Notes: generated from the letters alone by a model not told the origin. A stretch of 64,000 nucleotides of DNA from Chondrosia reniformis (GCA_947172415.1 OX359190.1:5828001-5892000); one strand, 5' to 3'; shown: positions 49,811-63,930, numbered from the stretch's first letter. Made by a program: numbers and translations.

Positions 49811-52800
49811 TCTTTTTTCAGGACCCAAACTGGTATTGAACCAGGACATCCTCGTACGACGATGTTATCCGTAACATCATCAGTCATGTGAGTTCCACAA
49901 TATATCTTGTAAATGAAGTCCTATTGATATACCATACACTTTTGACTCTACATATATATGCAATATATATATATATAATATGCATATAAGATATATACAA
50001 TATATATTACATATAAGATATATAATACATATATATTATGGATGCTTTATTTTCTTTTTTCAGGACCCAGCCTGGTATTGAACCAGGACATCCTCGTACC
50101 TTGTATCCAGACGATGTTATCCGTAACACCATTGGTCACGTGGGTTCCACAATATATGTTGTAAATGAAGTCCTATTTATATACCACTCACTTTTGACTC
50201 TACATATATATGCAATATATAAGATTTATAATATGCATATAAGATATATACAATATATATTACATATAAGATATATAATACATATATAAGTTGTTTTCTT
50301 GTTTCTTTTTTTCTTTTTTCAAGACACCACCTGGTATTGAATCAGGGCATCCTCGTACGACGATGTTATCCGTAACATCATTGGTAATGTGGGTTCAACA
50401 TTATATCTTGTAAATGAAGTCCTATTTATATACCACTCACTTTTAACTCTACATATATATGCAATATATATATATATAATATGCATATAAGATATATAAA
50501 ATATATATTACATATAAGATATCTAATAAATGTATAAGATATATGCTTTTTTTTTATTCAGGACCTAACCTTTTATTGAACCAGGGCATCCTCGTACCTT
50601 GTATCCAGACGATGTCATCCGTAACACCATCAGTCACCTGGGTCACCCAATAAATGTTGTAAATTAAGTCTTATTTATATACCACACACTTTTGACTCTA
50701 CATATATATGCAATATATATATATATATATAATATGCAAATAAGATATATACAAAAATATATTACATATAAGATATAGAATACATATATAAGTTGTTTGC
50801 TTTTTTTTTCAGGACCCAACCTGGTATTGAACTAGGGCATCCTCGTACCTTGTATCCAGACGATGTAATCCGTAACACCATCGGTCACGTGGGTCACCCA
50901 ATATATGTTGTAAATGAAGTCCTATTTATATACCACACACTTTTGACTCTACATATATATGCAATATATATATATATATAATATACATATAAGATATATA
51001 CAATATATATTATATATAAGATAAATAATACATATATATTATGCATGCTTTTTTTTCTATTTTCAGGACCCTACCTGGTATTGAATCAGGACATCCTCGT
51101 ACCTTGTTTCCAGACGATGTTATCCGTAATACCATCGGTCACGTGGGTTCCACAATATATGTTGTAAATGATGTCCTATTTATATACCACTCCCTTTTGA
51201 CTCTACATATATATGCAATATATATATATATATAAATAATATGCATATAAGATATATACAATATATATTACATATAAGATATATAATACATATATAAGAT
51301 GGGTGCTTTTTTCCTTTTTTTCTTTTTTCAGGACCCAACCTGGTATTTAACCAGGGCATCTTCGTACGACGATGTTATCCGTAACATAATCGGTCATTTG
51401 AGTTCCACAATATATCTTGTAAATGAAGTCCTATTGATATACCACACACTTTTGACTCTACATATATATGCAATATATATATATATATAAATAATATGCA
51501 TATAAGATATATACAATATATATTACATATAAGATATATAATACATATATAAGATGGGTGCTTTTTTCCTTTTTTTCTTTTTTCAGGACCCAACCTGGTA
51601 TTTAACCAGGGCATCTTCGTACGACGATGTTATCCGTAACATAATCGGTCATTTGAGTTCCACAATATATCTTGTAAATGAAGTCCTATTGATATACCAC
51701 ACACTTTTGACTCTACATATATATGCAATATATATATATATATAAATAATATGCATATAAGATATATACAATATATATTACATATAAGATATTTAATACA
51801 TATATATTATGCATGCTTTTTTTTCTATTTTCAGGACCCTACCTGGTATTGAATCAGGACATCCTCGTACCTTGTATCCAGACGATGTTATCCGTAATAC
51901 CATCGGTCACGTGGGTTCCACAATATATGTTGTAAATGATGTCCTATTTATATACCACTCACTTTTGACTCTACATATATATGCAATATATATATATATA
52001 ATATGCATATAAGATATATACAATATATATTACATATAAGATATATAATACATATATAAGTTGTTTGCTTTTTTTCTTTTTTCAAGACACAAACTGGTAT
52101 TTAACCAGGGCATCTTCGTACGACGATGTTATCCGTAACATAATCGGTCATTTGAGTTCCACAATATATCTTGTAAATGAAGTCCTATTGATATACCACA
52201 CACTTTTGACTCTACATATATATGCAATATATATATATATATAAATAATATGCATATAAGATATATACAATATATATTACATATAAGATATTTAATACAT
52301 ATATATTATGCATGCTTTTTTTTCTATTTTCAGGACCCTACCTGGTATTGAATCAGGACATCCTCGTACCTTGTATCCAGACGATGTTATCCGTAATACC
52401 ATCGGTCACGTGGGTTCCACAATATATGTTGTAAATGATGTCCTATTTATATACCACTCACTTTTGACTCTACATATATATGCAATATATATATATATAA
52501 TATGCATATAAGATATATGCAATATATATTACATATAAGATATATAATACATATATAAGTTGTTTGCTTTTTTTCTTTTTTCAAGACACAAACTGGTATT
52601 TAACCAGGGCATCTTCGTACGACGATGTTATCCGTAACATAATCAGTCATTTGAGTTCCACAATATATCTTGTAAATGAAGTCCTATTGATATACCACAC
52701 ACTTTTGACTCTACATATATATGCAATATATATATATATATAAATAATATGCATATAAGATATATACAATATATATTACATATAAGATATTTAATACATA

Positions 52801-54315
52801 TATATTATGCATACTTTATTTTCTTTTTTCAGGACCCAACCTGGTATTGAACCAGGACATCCTCGTACCTTGTATCCAGACGATGTTATCCATAACACCA
52901 TTGGTCACGTGGGTTCCACTATATATGTTGTAAATGAAGTCCTATTTATATACCACTCACTTTTGACTCTACATACATATGCAATATATAAGATTTATAA
53001 TATGCATATATGATATATACAATATATATTACATATAAGATATATAATACATATATAAGTTGTTTTCTTTTTTTTTTCAGAACCCAACCTGGTATTGAAT
53101 CAGGGCATCCTCGTACGACGATGTTATCCGTAACATCATCGGTAATGTAGGTTCAACAATATATCTTGTAAATGAAGTCCTATTTATATACCACTCACTT
53201 TTAACTCTACATATATATGCAATATATATATATATAATATGCATATAAGATATATACAATATATATATCATATAAAATATATAATAAATGTATGATATAT
53301 GCTTTTTTTCTTTTTTTCTTTATTCAGGACCTAACCTTTTATTGAACCAGGGCATCCTCGTACCTTGTATCCAGACGATGTCATCCGTAACACCATCGGT
53401 CACCTGGGTGACCCAATATATGTTATAAATGAAGTCTTATTTATATATGACACACTTCTGACTCTACATATATATGCAATATATATATATATATATATAA
53501 TATGCATATAAGATATATACCATATATATTATATATAAGATATATACAATATATATTACATATAAATATATAATACATATATAAGTTGTTGGCTTTTTTC
53601 TTTTTTCAGGACCCAACCTGGTATTGAACTAGGGCATCCTCGTACCTTGTATCCAGACAATGTCATCCGCAGCACCATTGGTCACTTCGGTCACCCAATA
53701 TATGTTGTAAATGAAGTCCTATTTATATACTACACACTTTTGACTCTACATGTATATGCAATATATATATATATATAATATGCATATAAGATATATACAA
53801 TATATATTATATATAAGATATATAATACATATATATTATGCATGCTTTTTTTCTATTTTCAGGACCCTACCTGGTATTGAACCAGGACATCCTCATACCT
53901 TGTTTCCAGACGATGTTATCCGGAATACCATCGGTCACGTGGGTTCAACAATATATGTTGTAAATGATGTCCTATTTATATACCACTCACTTTTGACTCT
54001 ACATATATATGCAATATATATACATATAATATGCATATAAGATATATACAATATATGTTACATATAAGATATATAATGCATATATAAGTTGTTTTCTTTT
54101 TTCTTTTTTCAGGACCTAACCTGGTATTGAACCAGGGCATCCTTGTACGACGATGTTATCCATAACACCATCGGTCACGTGGGTTCCACAATGTATCTTA
54201 TAAATGAAGTCCTATTTATATACCACTCACTTTTGACTCTATATATATATGCAATATGTAAGATATATAATATGTAAGATATATAATATGCATATAAGAT
54301 ATATAAATATATATA
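49811..54315. repeat. Satellite block 11, with recent 255-bp and 499-bp amplifications
   Basis: About 18 monomers. Units at 51299 and 51554 are virtually identical 255 bp apart; units at 51809 and 52308 are virtually identical 499 bp apart (a dimer unit). This is the youngest part of the array. Confidence 0.95.
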
Positions 54316-55076
54316 TGTGGCAGTCGAGGTTAGAAACTCGACATTATGTCGCAATACTAGTTTTGAGAACGGCGTGTGCAAAGTTTTCGTTAGTATTCGA
54401 CTGTTTGCGTTCTCAGAAGTCGTGTTTGACTACTTGCAGCGTGTTGTCCAGTCAAAGGGCTATCTTTTGGTCTTTGACCGACGACAATATCACGTTCCTG
54501 GACCACGATATGCTCGCTCAAAGATGTGACATTAGCTATATGGTTTGTCAGATGTAGCTACATGTTATTTATGCTGCTTGTATTAGCTACCTAGTGGAGT
54601 ATGATTTTCTGCATGCATTTTGGTACATGTCGTTTTGCGTTCATCAGTAAGACTATTTAAGGATAAGGTAGCTAGTGAATGCTAGCTAGCTAGCTAACTA
54701 AAAACAATAATAGCTATTGTTTTCCTACTTGTCAATCTTTTGCTCTAGAATAAAATGCTGCTTATCATACTGTGTGGTGTAAATTGCTATGGAACTTACC
54801 AATTACGATGCAGGATCGGGCTGTTTTGGAACGAAATCCGATAGTCCGTGAATGTGGCGGCGGCCATTTTATAGCTTGTTAATATGCAAATTATATGGAA
54901 GGAGACGGCTGGAGTCCAATCGCGGATACTTCTGAGGCTCTAGCTCTGCCATAAATGAAGGCATTGCTTTGAAACTTTCAGCGAAGATAGTCCAATAGTT
55001 CTTCTTTCCAAAAATGCAAAAAACTTAAAATGCGACCCCCTGACATAAAGTCGAGTTTCTAACCTCGACTGCCACA
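54316..55076. mobile_element. Element with long terminal inverted repeats (761 bp)
   Basis: Left end TGTGGCAGTCGAGGTTAGAA continuing ACTCGAC; the right end is its reverse complement (TCTAACCTCGACTGCCACA). The inverted repeat covers about 27 bp without mismatch and then continues with differences (ATTATGTC against TTTATGTC). Both flanks are TATATA, so the target duplication cannot be fixed. No transposase. The superfamily is not assigned. Confidence 0.8.
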
Positions 55077-55089
55077 TATATAGTGGTCA

Positions 55090-55205
55090 GTATATACTGT
55101 CAGAGATCAGTCTGAGGCTTGGTTAGTGTCTGTTGTCCGTAAGATTTGTCCGCTGTACAGAGGTTGTCCGCTTTTTGGAGAGTCCGCTAATAGAGGTTTT
55201 ACTGT
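55090..55205 (+). mobile_element. Pogo-like MITE, copy 3a: detached right end
   Basis: The right 116 bp of the MITE, ending GAGGTTTTACTG, then 33 bp of satellite, then the main body. The 150-bp unit 55089-55238 is repeated at 55831-55980. Confidence 0.8.
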
Positions 55206-55238
55206 ATATATAATATGCATATAAGATATATACAATAT

Positions 55239-55944
55239 CGGCCCATAACCACCCTCTAAACAACTAATTGTGTAATAGCAACTAGCTACCAGTTATATAT
55301 GTCATGCGCAAAGTACGGATTCGGACAATCCACGGATTGGCCTGCGCAAAGCGTTAATCCACACTATATTACGGCTCATGATCAAGATCCAAGAGATGCA
55401 ATAAATACACACCAACAAGTTATAGGAAGCTACAAACACTAACATTTTACTAACATAACGTTTTACTAACTTAAAGGTTATGCTGGGCACGATCCTCAGA
55501 AGCAGGACTTCCTATTAGATGGTTAGGTACGAGTGGTTTTAGGACAGTTAAAATGAACGACTACCAAATGTATAAATCATTCGCTTTGACCAATCAAGTT
55601 TAAGGCCACTTTTATCGACCTTTGAATAGTTGAAAAGTAGGAGCGCAATGAGCTAGCGGGCAGAACCGAAATTCCCTTGAGACTACTGTACGTACGATCC
55701 GCTGGACATCTGTAGCTATTTTATGTAGCTAGATACTTATGACTTACGTTAATTTTGTTCACTGTACTATTATCGTTTAATCGTATTAGTTTCGTCTCTT
55801 CTTTAGTTTAACTGTCTGCTTTCGGTGGTTAGTATATACTGTCAGAGATCAGTCTGAGGCTTGGTTAGTGTCTGTTGTCCGTAAGATTTGTCCGCTGTAC
55901 AGAGGTTGTCCGCTTTTTGGAGAGTCCGCTAATAGAGGTTTTAC
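55239..55944 (+). mobile_element. Pogo-like MITE, copy 3b: lacks the left end
   Basis: Starts inside the element at CGGCCCATAACC (equivalent to 21262), about 80 bp short of the left end. Otherwise similar to copy 2. Confidence 0.85.
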
Positions 55945-56085
55945 TGTATATATAATATGCATATAAGATATATACAATATATATTACATATAAGATATAT
56001 AATACATATATAAATTGTTGGCTTTTTTTTTCACGACCCAACCTGGTATTGAACCATGGTATCCTCGTACGACACAACCTGGTAT
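55945..56085. repeat. Satellite fragment
   Basis: Part of one monomer (AT-rich half, pyrimidine tract and start of core), ending where ACACAACCTGGTATTGA meets the retrozyme-like repeat. Confidence 0.9.
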
Positions 56086-56182
56086 TGAAGTCTGATCTTG
56101 GCTGGGGGACCGAATGCCTATTAAGTTGGCAACCAGTGATCGCCTCCCAGTCATCCAAAGGTGGAAAAAATTCATCAAAGAA

Positions 56183-56225
56183 CCACAGACAGCTGTTTTG
56201 CCCTCATTTGGGCTCATCAGTGTGG
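56183..56225 (-). ncRNA. Type I hammerhead ribozyme, copy 1, with G12 changed to A
   Basis: Minus strand: CCACA-CTGATGA-GCCC-AAATGA-GGGC-AAAA-CAGCTGTC-TGTGG. Stems I, II and III are all formed, but the conserved GAAA reads AAAA. G12 is the general base of the hammerhead, so this copy is expected to be inactive. Confidence 0.88.
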
Positions 56226-56540
56226 TACACTTCAATGATGATAAATTGGATGACTGCCCTCACTTATAAATCTACCACAAATGAAACACTTGTGGTGTCA
56301 TTTTAAGTGAGGATGGAGGCTACAGTCTAAGTGAGACTGAGCACTCACAATGACAAAGGGAGTTAATTGCACTAAGCCTGTGCAAAGGCTGAAATGATCA
56401 GAAATAATCACTGGAACGTATTACGCCATACCAGCCAAGTGACCGAAGTCTGATCTTGGCTGGGGGACCGAAGTCCTATTAAGTTGGCAACCAGTGATCG
56501 CCTCCCAGTCATCCAAAGATGGAAAAAATTCATCAAAGAA

Positions 56541-56583
56541 CCACAGACAGCTGTTTCGCCCTCATTTGGGCTCATCAGTGTGG
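56541..56583 (-). ncRNA. Type I hammerhead ribozyme, copy 2, complete core
   Basis: Minus strand: stem I CCACA/TGTGG (5 of 5 pairs), core CTGATGA, stem II GCCC/GGGC with loop AAATGA, GAAA, stem III A-C/G-U with loop AGCT, and GTC ending in the cleavage base C. Further out, CATCA and TGATG extend stem I beyond an internal loop, where type I hammerheads make the loop 1-loop 2 contact. Every invariant base is present. Confidence 0.93.
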
Positions 56584-56761
56584 TACACTTCAATGATGGT
56601 AAATTGGATGACTGCCCTCACTTATAAATCCACCACAAGTGAAACACTTGTGGTTTCATTTTAAGTGAGGATGGAAGCTACAGTCTAAGTGAGACTGAGC
56701 ACTCACAATGACAAAGGGAGTTAATTGCACTAAGCCTGTGCAAAGGCTGAAATGATCAGAA

Positions 56762-59700
56762 CATTAAACTGGTACTTATAAATAGTTCATACAAAAGGTA
56801 CATACAAATAGTACATTCAACGTGAACATACAACGAGTACAAACAACTAGGATATATAACTAGTACATACACCTACTAAATACAACTAGGTCATACAAAT
56901 ATACCTAGTAAATATAAATAGTACATACAACTAGTACATACAAGAAATTAGTCCATACAACTAGTCCATACAACTAGTATATATATAACACTAGTACATT
57001 TAACTAGTACATAAAACTGGTATATACATACAAAGAGTACATTCAACTAGTACATAATATTAGTATGTACAACTAGTTCACCCAACTAATACATACAACA
57101 AACCTAATATATAGCTAGTACAAACAACTAGTGCATACATCTTGTACTTACAACTGGTTCATATCTAGTTCGTACAACTAGTACATACAACTAGTACATC
57201 CAACTAGTACATACAATTAGTACATACAACTACCACATACAACTTGTACATACAACTAGCACCTAGAACTAGTAAATATAACTAGTATTAGTACATACAA
57301 CTAGTAGATAGAATTAGTACATACAACCAGCACATACAGCTAGTACGTACAAGTAGTACATATACCTAGTACATAAACATATAAATAGTACATACAACTA
57401 GTACAATTACACACAACAGGTACATACAACTAGTACATACAATTAGTATCTAGGACTTCAACCGACAACTAGTACATACACCTAGTACATACAACTAGTA
57501 TATACAATTAGTACAAAAACTAGTTCAAACAAACAAACAAGTAGTATATAGAACAAGTTCCTTCCTAGTTCCTAGTATAACTTCTACAACTAGTTCAAAA
57601 AACTAGTACATACAACTAGTACATATAAATACTACATGTGATTGGTACATACAAATAGTATCGAGTACATACAACTAATACATACAACTAATACATATAA
57701 ATACTACATTTGATTGGAACATACAAATAGTATCGAGTTCATACAACTACTATATACAGTTAGAACATTCAACTAGTATATACAACTACTACATAAAGAG
57801 GAACTAGTACATACAACTAGTACATAGCTCCTACATACAACTAGAATATACATACAACTAGTGCAAACAACTAATACATACAATTAGTACATACAACTAC
57901 TACATCCAACTACTACATACAACCAGTACCTACAACTAGTTAATATTACTAGTACTAGTACATAGAACTAGTACATACATCTAATATGTTAAAATAGTCC
58001 TAACAACTAGTACATACAACTAATGCCTACTTAGTACCTAATATAACTAGTACTAGAACCTACAACTAGTACATACAACTAATACCTACTTAGTACCTAA
58101 TATAACTAGTACTAGAACCTACAACTAGTACATACAGCTAGCGGATACACGTAGTAAAGGCAACTTGTACACACAACTGTTACATACAACTACTACATAT
58201 AACCAGTACATACACATATAACTAGTATTTAAAAATAGCACATACACCTAGTACAACCAACAAGTACATACAAAACGTATATACAGCTAGTATATACGTA
58301 CAACTAGTACGTTCAACTGGTACATAACTAGTACATACAACTTGTACATAGTGTAACCAAAAGCTCTCTTTAGGTTTAGTTCCCCTATAGGCTCTTTTTA
58401 CAGAATAGGCATATAGCACGTAGGAAAAGGTATCCTAGATCTTTCATAGTGTGAGTACATAAAACTAGCATATACAACTACTACATAAACAACAAACTAG
58501 TATACACATACAACTAGAACATAGCTAGTACTTACAATTAGTATATACATACAACTGGTACATTCAACTAGTACAAACAATTAGTACATACAACTACTAC
58601 ATCCAACTACTACATACAACCAGTACCTACATCTAGTAATTATAACTAGTACCAGTGCATAGTACTAGTACATACAAAAACTACATACAACTAGTATATA
58701 CAATTAGAAACTAGTACATACAACTAATTCATAGAATGAGTACATACACATATACCTAGAAAATATAAATAGTACATTTAACTAGTACATACAGCTAGTG
58801 CATACAACAAGTACATATAAGTAGTACACAAACATATAACTAGTACATACAAATAGTAAATACAACTAGAACATACAACTAGGACGTACAACTAGTACAT
58901 GCAAATAGTACATGCAACTAGTATCTAGTACATACAAGTAGAACATACAACTATTTCAAAGCTAGTACATTCAACTAGTATAAACATAAAACTAGTACAC
59001 AGAACGTGTACATACAAGCAGCACATATATACAACTAGTACATATAACAAGTTCACACACCTACTATATTTAACTAGTACATACAACTGGTATATACATA
59101 CAACTAGTACATACAACTAGTTCATACAAGCAGCACATAAAATTCGTAGGCACCACTAGTTCATAAAATTAGTAACTAGTAAATATAATTAGAACATGCG
59201 ACTAGTACATTCAACTAGTACAAACAACTAGTACATGCAACTAGTACATACAACTATGACATATAACTAGTACATACACCTACTATATATCTTGTACATA
59301 CACGTATACCTAGTAAATGTAAATATTACATACAATTAGTATATATAGCTAGCGCATACAATTAGTACATATGACTAGTAAACACACATATAAATAGTTC
59401 ATACAAATAGTAAATACAACTGGTACATACACGTAGTACGTACAACTAGTACATACAACTAGTATCTAGTACATACAACTAGAAACTACAACTAGTACAG
59501 GGCTAGTATATACAACTAGTACATATAAATAGTACATACAACTAGTGTCTAGTATATACAACTAGTACCTCCTTAGTCCCTAGTATAATTAGGACTAGAA
59601 CCTACAATTAGTATATACTACTAGTACATGTGACTAGTACTTGCAACTAGTACATATAACTAGTACATATAACTATTACATTTGACTAGCACCTACACAT

Positions 59701-62700
59701 ATAATTAGTACATAAATATAGTACATACAACTAGTACAGAAAACTAGTTCACACAAACAAACAAGTAGTTCTTAGAACTAGTTCATTCCTAGTACCTAGT
59801 AAAACTTGTACTAGAACTTAAAACTAGTTAAAACATCTAATGCATACAACTGGTACATACAAATAGTACATACAACTAGTACATATAACTAGTACATACA
59901 ACAATTACCCACTACTTATACATTCAACTAGTACAAATGACTATTACATTCGACTAGTACATACAAATAGTATTGAGTACATACAACTAGTATATACAAC
60001 TAGTGCATACAAGTAGTACACACAAATAGTACCTACAGCTAGTTAATATTACTGGTTCATACGCCTAGTACATACAAATAGTACATACAAATAGTACATA
60101 AAAGTTGTACATAAAACTAGTACATACAACTGGTGCCCAGAACTAGGACTTAAAACTAATTCATATAACTAGTACATAACTAGTAAATACAATTAGTACA
60201 TAGAACTAGTTCAAAAAATTAGAACATACAACTACTACATACACCTAGTATATACAATTTGTACATTCAATTAGTATATCCAAATAATACATACAACTAG
60301 TACATACAACTAGTACATAGAAATAGGACATACGAATCGTACCTGCAACTCATAAATACAACTAGTACCTACAACTAGTACATATAACTGGAACTGATAC
60401 ATAAAACTAGTACATACAACTACTACTAACAACTAGTAACGAGTACATACAACTAGTACATTGAACTAGAACGCACAACATTTACATGCAACTAGTGCAT
60501 GCAACTTGTACATACAATTAGTAGATAAAATTAGTACCTATAACTAGTGCATACAATTAGTAACGAAAACATAAAACTAGTACATTGAACTACTACACAA
60601 AACTTGTACATGAAACTAGTAAATAGTACAATCAGCTAGGACAAACAACTGGTATATACAACTAGGACATACAACTGGTATAACAACTAGGTCATATAAC
60701 TACTTTATATAACAAGTACATACAAGTAGTTTCTAGTACATATAACTATATAGTCCCTCCCTAGTACCTAGTTTAAGTAGTACTAGAACCTACAACTAGT
60801 ACATACAATTATTGCATACAATTAGTACACACAAATAGTACATACAGATAGTAAATATAAATAGGACAAACGAATCGTACTTGCAACTAATAAATACAAC
60901 TAGTACTTACAACTAGTACCTATAACTAGATTCATATAACTGGAACTAGTACATACAACTAGTACATACAACTACTACTAACAACTAGTAACGAGTACAT
61001 ACAACTAGTACATTGAACTAGAACGCACAACATTCACATGAAACTAGTATATGCAACTTGTACATACAATTAGTAGATAAAATTAGTACATACCACTAGT
61101 ACATAAAACTAGTACATATGATTGGTACATATAACTAGTACATATAAAGAGTACACACAACTAATTCATAAAACTAGTTCATACAACTAGTACATGCAAC
61201 AAGCATCTAGTACATACAAATAATATTTACCTAGTACATAGTATAACTAGTACAAGAATCAACAACTGGTACATACACATAGTACATACAACTAGTACAT
61301 ATAACTAGTACTTACAACTAGAAACTAGTAAATACTACTAGTTCATAGAATGAGTACATAATACTATATAGAACATACAACTTGAATATACATCTAGTAC
61401 ATAGCTAATGTTAACAACTAGTATATAGATACAACTATTACGTACAACTGGTACATAACTAGTACATAGAAATAGTACATACTACTTGTACATACCAAAT
61501 AGTACACACACCTAGCACATACAATTAGAACATACAACTAGTACTTTCAACTAGTCCATACAACTAGGACAAACAACTAGGACATATATCTAGTACATAC
61601 ATCTACATTTAACTAGTAAATACACATATGACCAGTAAATACATATATAACTGGCACTTAAAAATAGTACATACGCATAGTACATACAATTAGTACATAC
61701 AACAAGTACATACAACTATAAACTAGTACATACAACAAGTACATACAACTATAAACTAGTACATACAACTGGTTCATAGAACGAGTACATAATACTAGAA
61801 CGTTAAACTTGTATATACAACTAGTGCATAGCTATTATTAATAATTAGTATATACATACAACTAGTACATACAACAGGTACATAACTAGTACCTACAACT
61901 ACTAAATATAACTAAGACTAGTACATAAAACTAGTGAATACAACTAGTACATACAATTATTACATACAACTAGTACATGCAACTAGCACATACACCTACT
62001 ACATATAACTAGTAAATACACATACCTTGTAATTATAAATAGTACATACAACTAGTACATAAAAGTAGTACATAAAACTAGTATCTTCTACATACAACTA
62101 GTACCTTCCTAACACCTAGTATAACTAGTAAAAGAACCTACCATTTGTACATACAACTAGTACATACAACTAGAACATACAACCAGTACATAGCTAGTAC
62201 ATACAACTAGTATATACATACAACTAGTACATACAACTAGTATCTACAACAAGTAAATATACCTAGTACTAGTCCATACAACTAGTACATACAACTAGTA
62301 CTTGCAATTAGTACATATAACTAGTACACACATCTACCACATATAACTAATACATAAAAATATAACTAGTATGTATAAATAGTACATAAACATAGTACTT
62401 ACAAGTAGTTCATACTACTACTAGTACATAGAACGAGTACATAAAACTAGGACCTATAACTAGTAAACACCTACTACATATAATTAATACATAAATATTT
62501 AACTAGTACATATGAATAGTGCATCCATATAGTATATATAACTAGTACATAAAACTAGTACATGCAACTAGAAACTAGTACATACAACTAATATATACAT
62601 AAAGCTAGTACGTTTAACTAGTTCATACAACTATTATATACAACAACTAGTTCATACAACTAGTATTTACAATTAGGCCGTACAAGTAGTTCACACAACT

Positions 62701-62915
62701 ATTAACTAGTACATATATATAACCAGTACATGAAACTAGTACATACAACTAGTATATACATACAACTAGTTCATACAACTAGTATTCAAAATTAGTACAT
62801 TCAATTAGTCCATACAACTAGGACAAAAAACTAGGATATACATCTAGGACATACACCAACTACATATAACTAGTAAATAAACATATACCTAGTAATTATA
62901 AATTGTACATATACT
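56762..62915 (+). repeat. Minisatellite of about 13 bp, ACTAGTACATACA type
   Basis: About 6.1 kb of degenerate repeats of ACTAGTACATACA, with many ACTAGT palindromes. Longer motifs recur inside, such as a segment with CAAACAAACAAGTAGT and CCTTCCTAGTTCCTAG (57.53-57.60 kb, again at 59.74-59.83 kb). No gene is credible; frames are repeat translations. Confidence 0.95.
58355..58447 (+). mobile_element. Naiad 3' end, 5'-truncated copy
   Basis: About 90 bp matching the last bases of the full element (4667-4755), for example GGCTCTTTTTACAGAATAGG. CATAGTGT lies on both sides (58347-58354 and 58445-58452), a likely 8-bp target duplication. It shows insertion by this family into a microsatellite-like array. 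Confidence 0.9.
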
Positions 62916-63930
62916 GGTTAAAAGTACTAGTTTTATATATATACTAGTTGTATGTACTAGTTTCTAGTTGTATGTACTATTCATATATACTAGTTATATG
63001 TAGTAGGTGTGTGTATTTGTTATATGTAGTAGGTGTGTGTACTTGTTATATGTACTAGTTGAAAGTACTAGTTGTTGGTCCTAATTGTATATACACGTTC
63101 TGTGTACCAGTTGTATGTTGATACTGGTTGTATGTACCTAGTTGTATGTACTAGTTGTATGTACTAGTGTTTTGAACTAGTTGTAGGTTCTTGTACAAGT
63201 TATACTAAGAACTAGGAAGGAACTCGTTCTCTATACTACTTGTTTCTTTGTTTGAACTAGTTTTATCTACTAATTGTATGTACTAGTTGTACGTACTAGT
63301 TTTAGGTTCAAGTCCTAGGTACTAGGGAGGGGCTAGTTGTATGTACTAGATTCTAATTGTATGTACTAGTTGTATGTACTAGTTGTATGTACTAATTGTA
63401 TATATACACTAGTTGTATGTACTAGTTTCTAGTTGTGTGCAGTATGTGTATGTACTATTCATATATACTAGTTATATGTTTAGGTATTAGTTATATGTAC
63501 TAGTTGTATGTCCTAATTGTATGTACACGTTCTGTGTACTAGTTGTATGTTTATAGTAATTGTATGTACTAGTTTTTTGAATTAGTTGTAGGTTCTGGTA
63601 CAAGTTATACTAGGAACTAGGAAGGAACTCGTTCTATATACTACTTGTTTGTTTGTTTGAACTAGGTTTTTGTATTAATTGTATATACTAGTTGTATGTA
63701 TTTAGTTGTAGGTTCAAGTCCTGGTTATATTAGGTACTAGGGAGGGGCTAGTTGTATGTACTAGATACTAATTGTATGTACTAGTAGTATGTACCCGTTC
63801 TGTGTAATTGTACTAGTTGTATGAACTATTTATATGTACTATTTTTATGTTTATGCACTATGTATATGTACTACTTGTATGTACTAGCTGTATGTTCTGA
63901 TTGTATGTGCTAATTGTATCTACTTGTTGT
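62916..63930 (-). repeat. The same minisatellite in inverted orientation
   Basis: From about 62.92 kb the repeats read ACTAGTTGTATGT. The longer motif CTAGGAAGGAACTCGTTCT (63.20 and 63.62 kb) is the reverse complement of that at 57.5 and 59.8 kb, so the two halves are inverted relatives. Confidence 0.93.

Larger units (their letters stand above)
56086..56761 (-). mobile_element. Retrozyme-like tandem dimer with hammerhead ribozymes
   Basis: Two direct copies of the same sequence (about 56087-56401 and 56445-56761) at a 358-bp spacing, joined by 43 bp that probably belong to the unit. The minus strand of each carries a type I hammerhead. Small animal retrozymes are tandem units of a few hundred bases with type I hammerheads whose RNA is cut and circularised and which need another element's reverse transcriptase; this matches that plan. 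Frames over it (MKCTTLMSPNEG...) merely read through the ribozyme. A 26-base string (56455-56480) occurs inverted in both Helitron copies. Confidence 0.8.

Noticed and set aside
55984-56235. Protein frame MKCTTLMSPNEG... and its repeat at 56408-56593
   Set aside because: The frame reads across the hammerhead ribozyme and is fully explained by it.
56762-63930. Telomeric repeat
   Set aside because: The unit ACTAGTACATACA is not G-rich, is degenerate and inverts internally.
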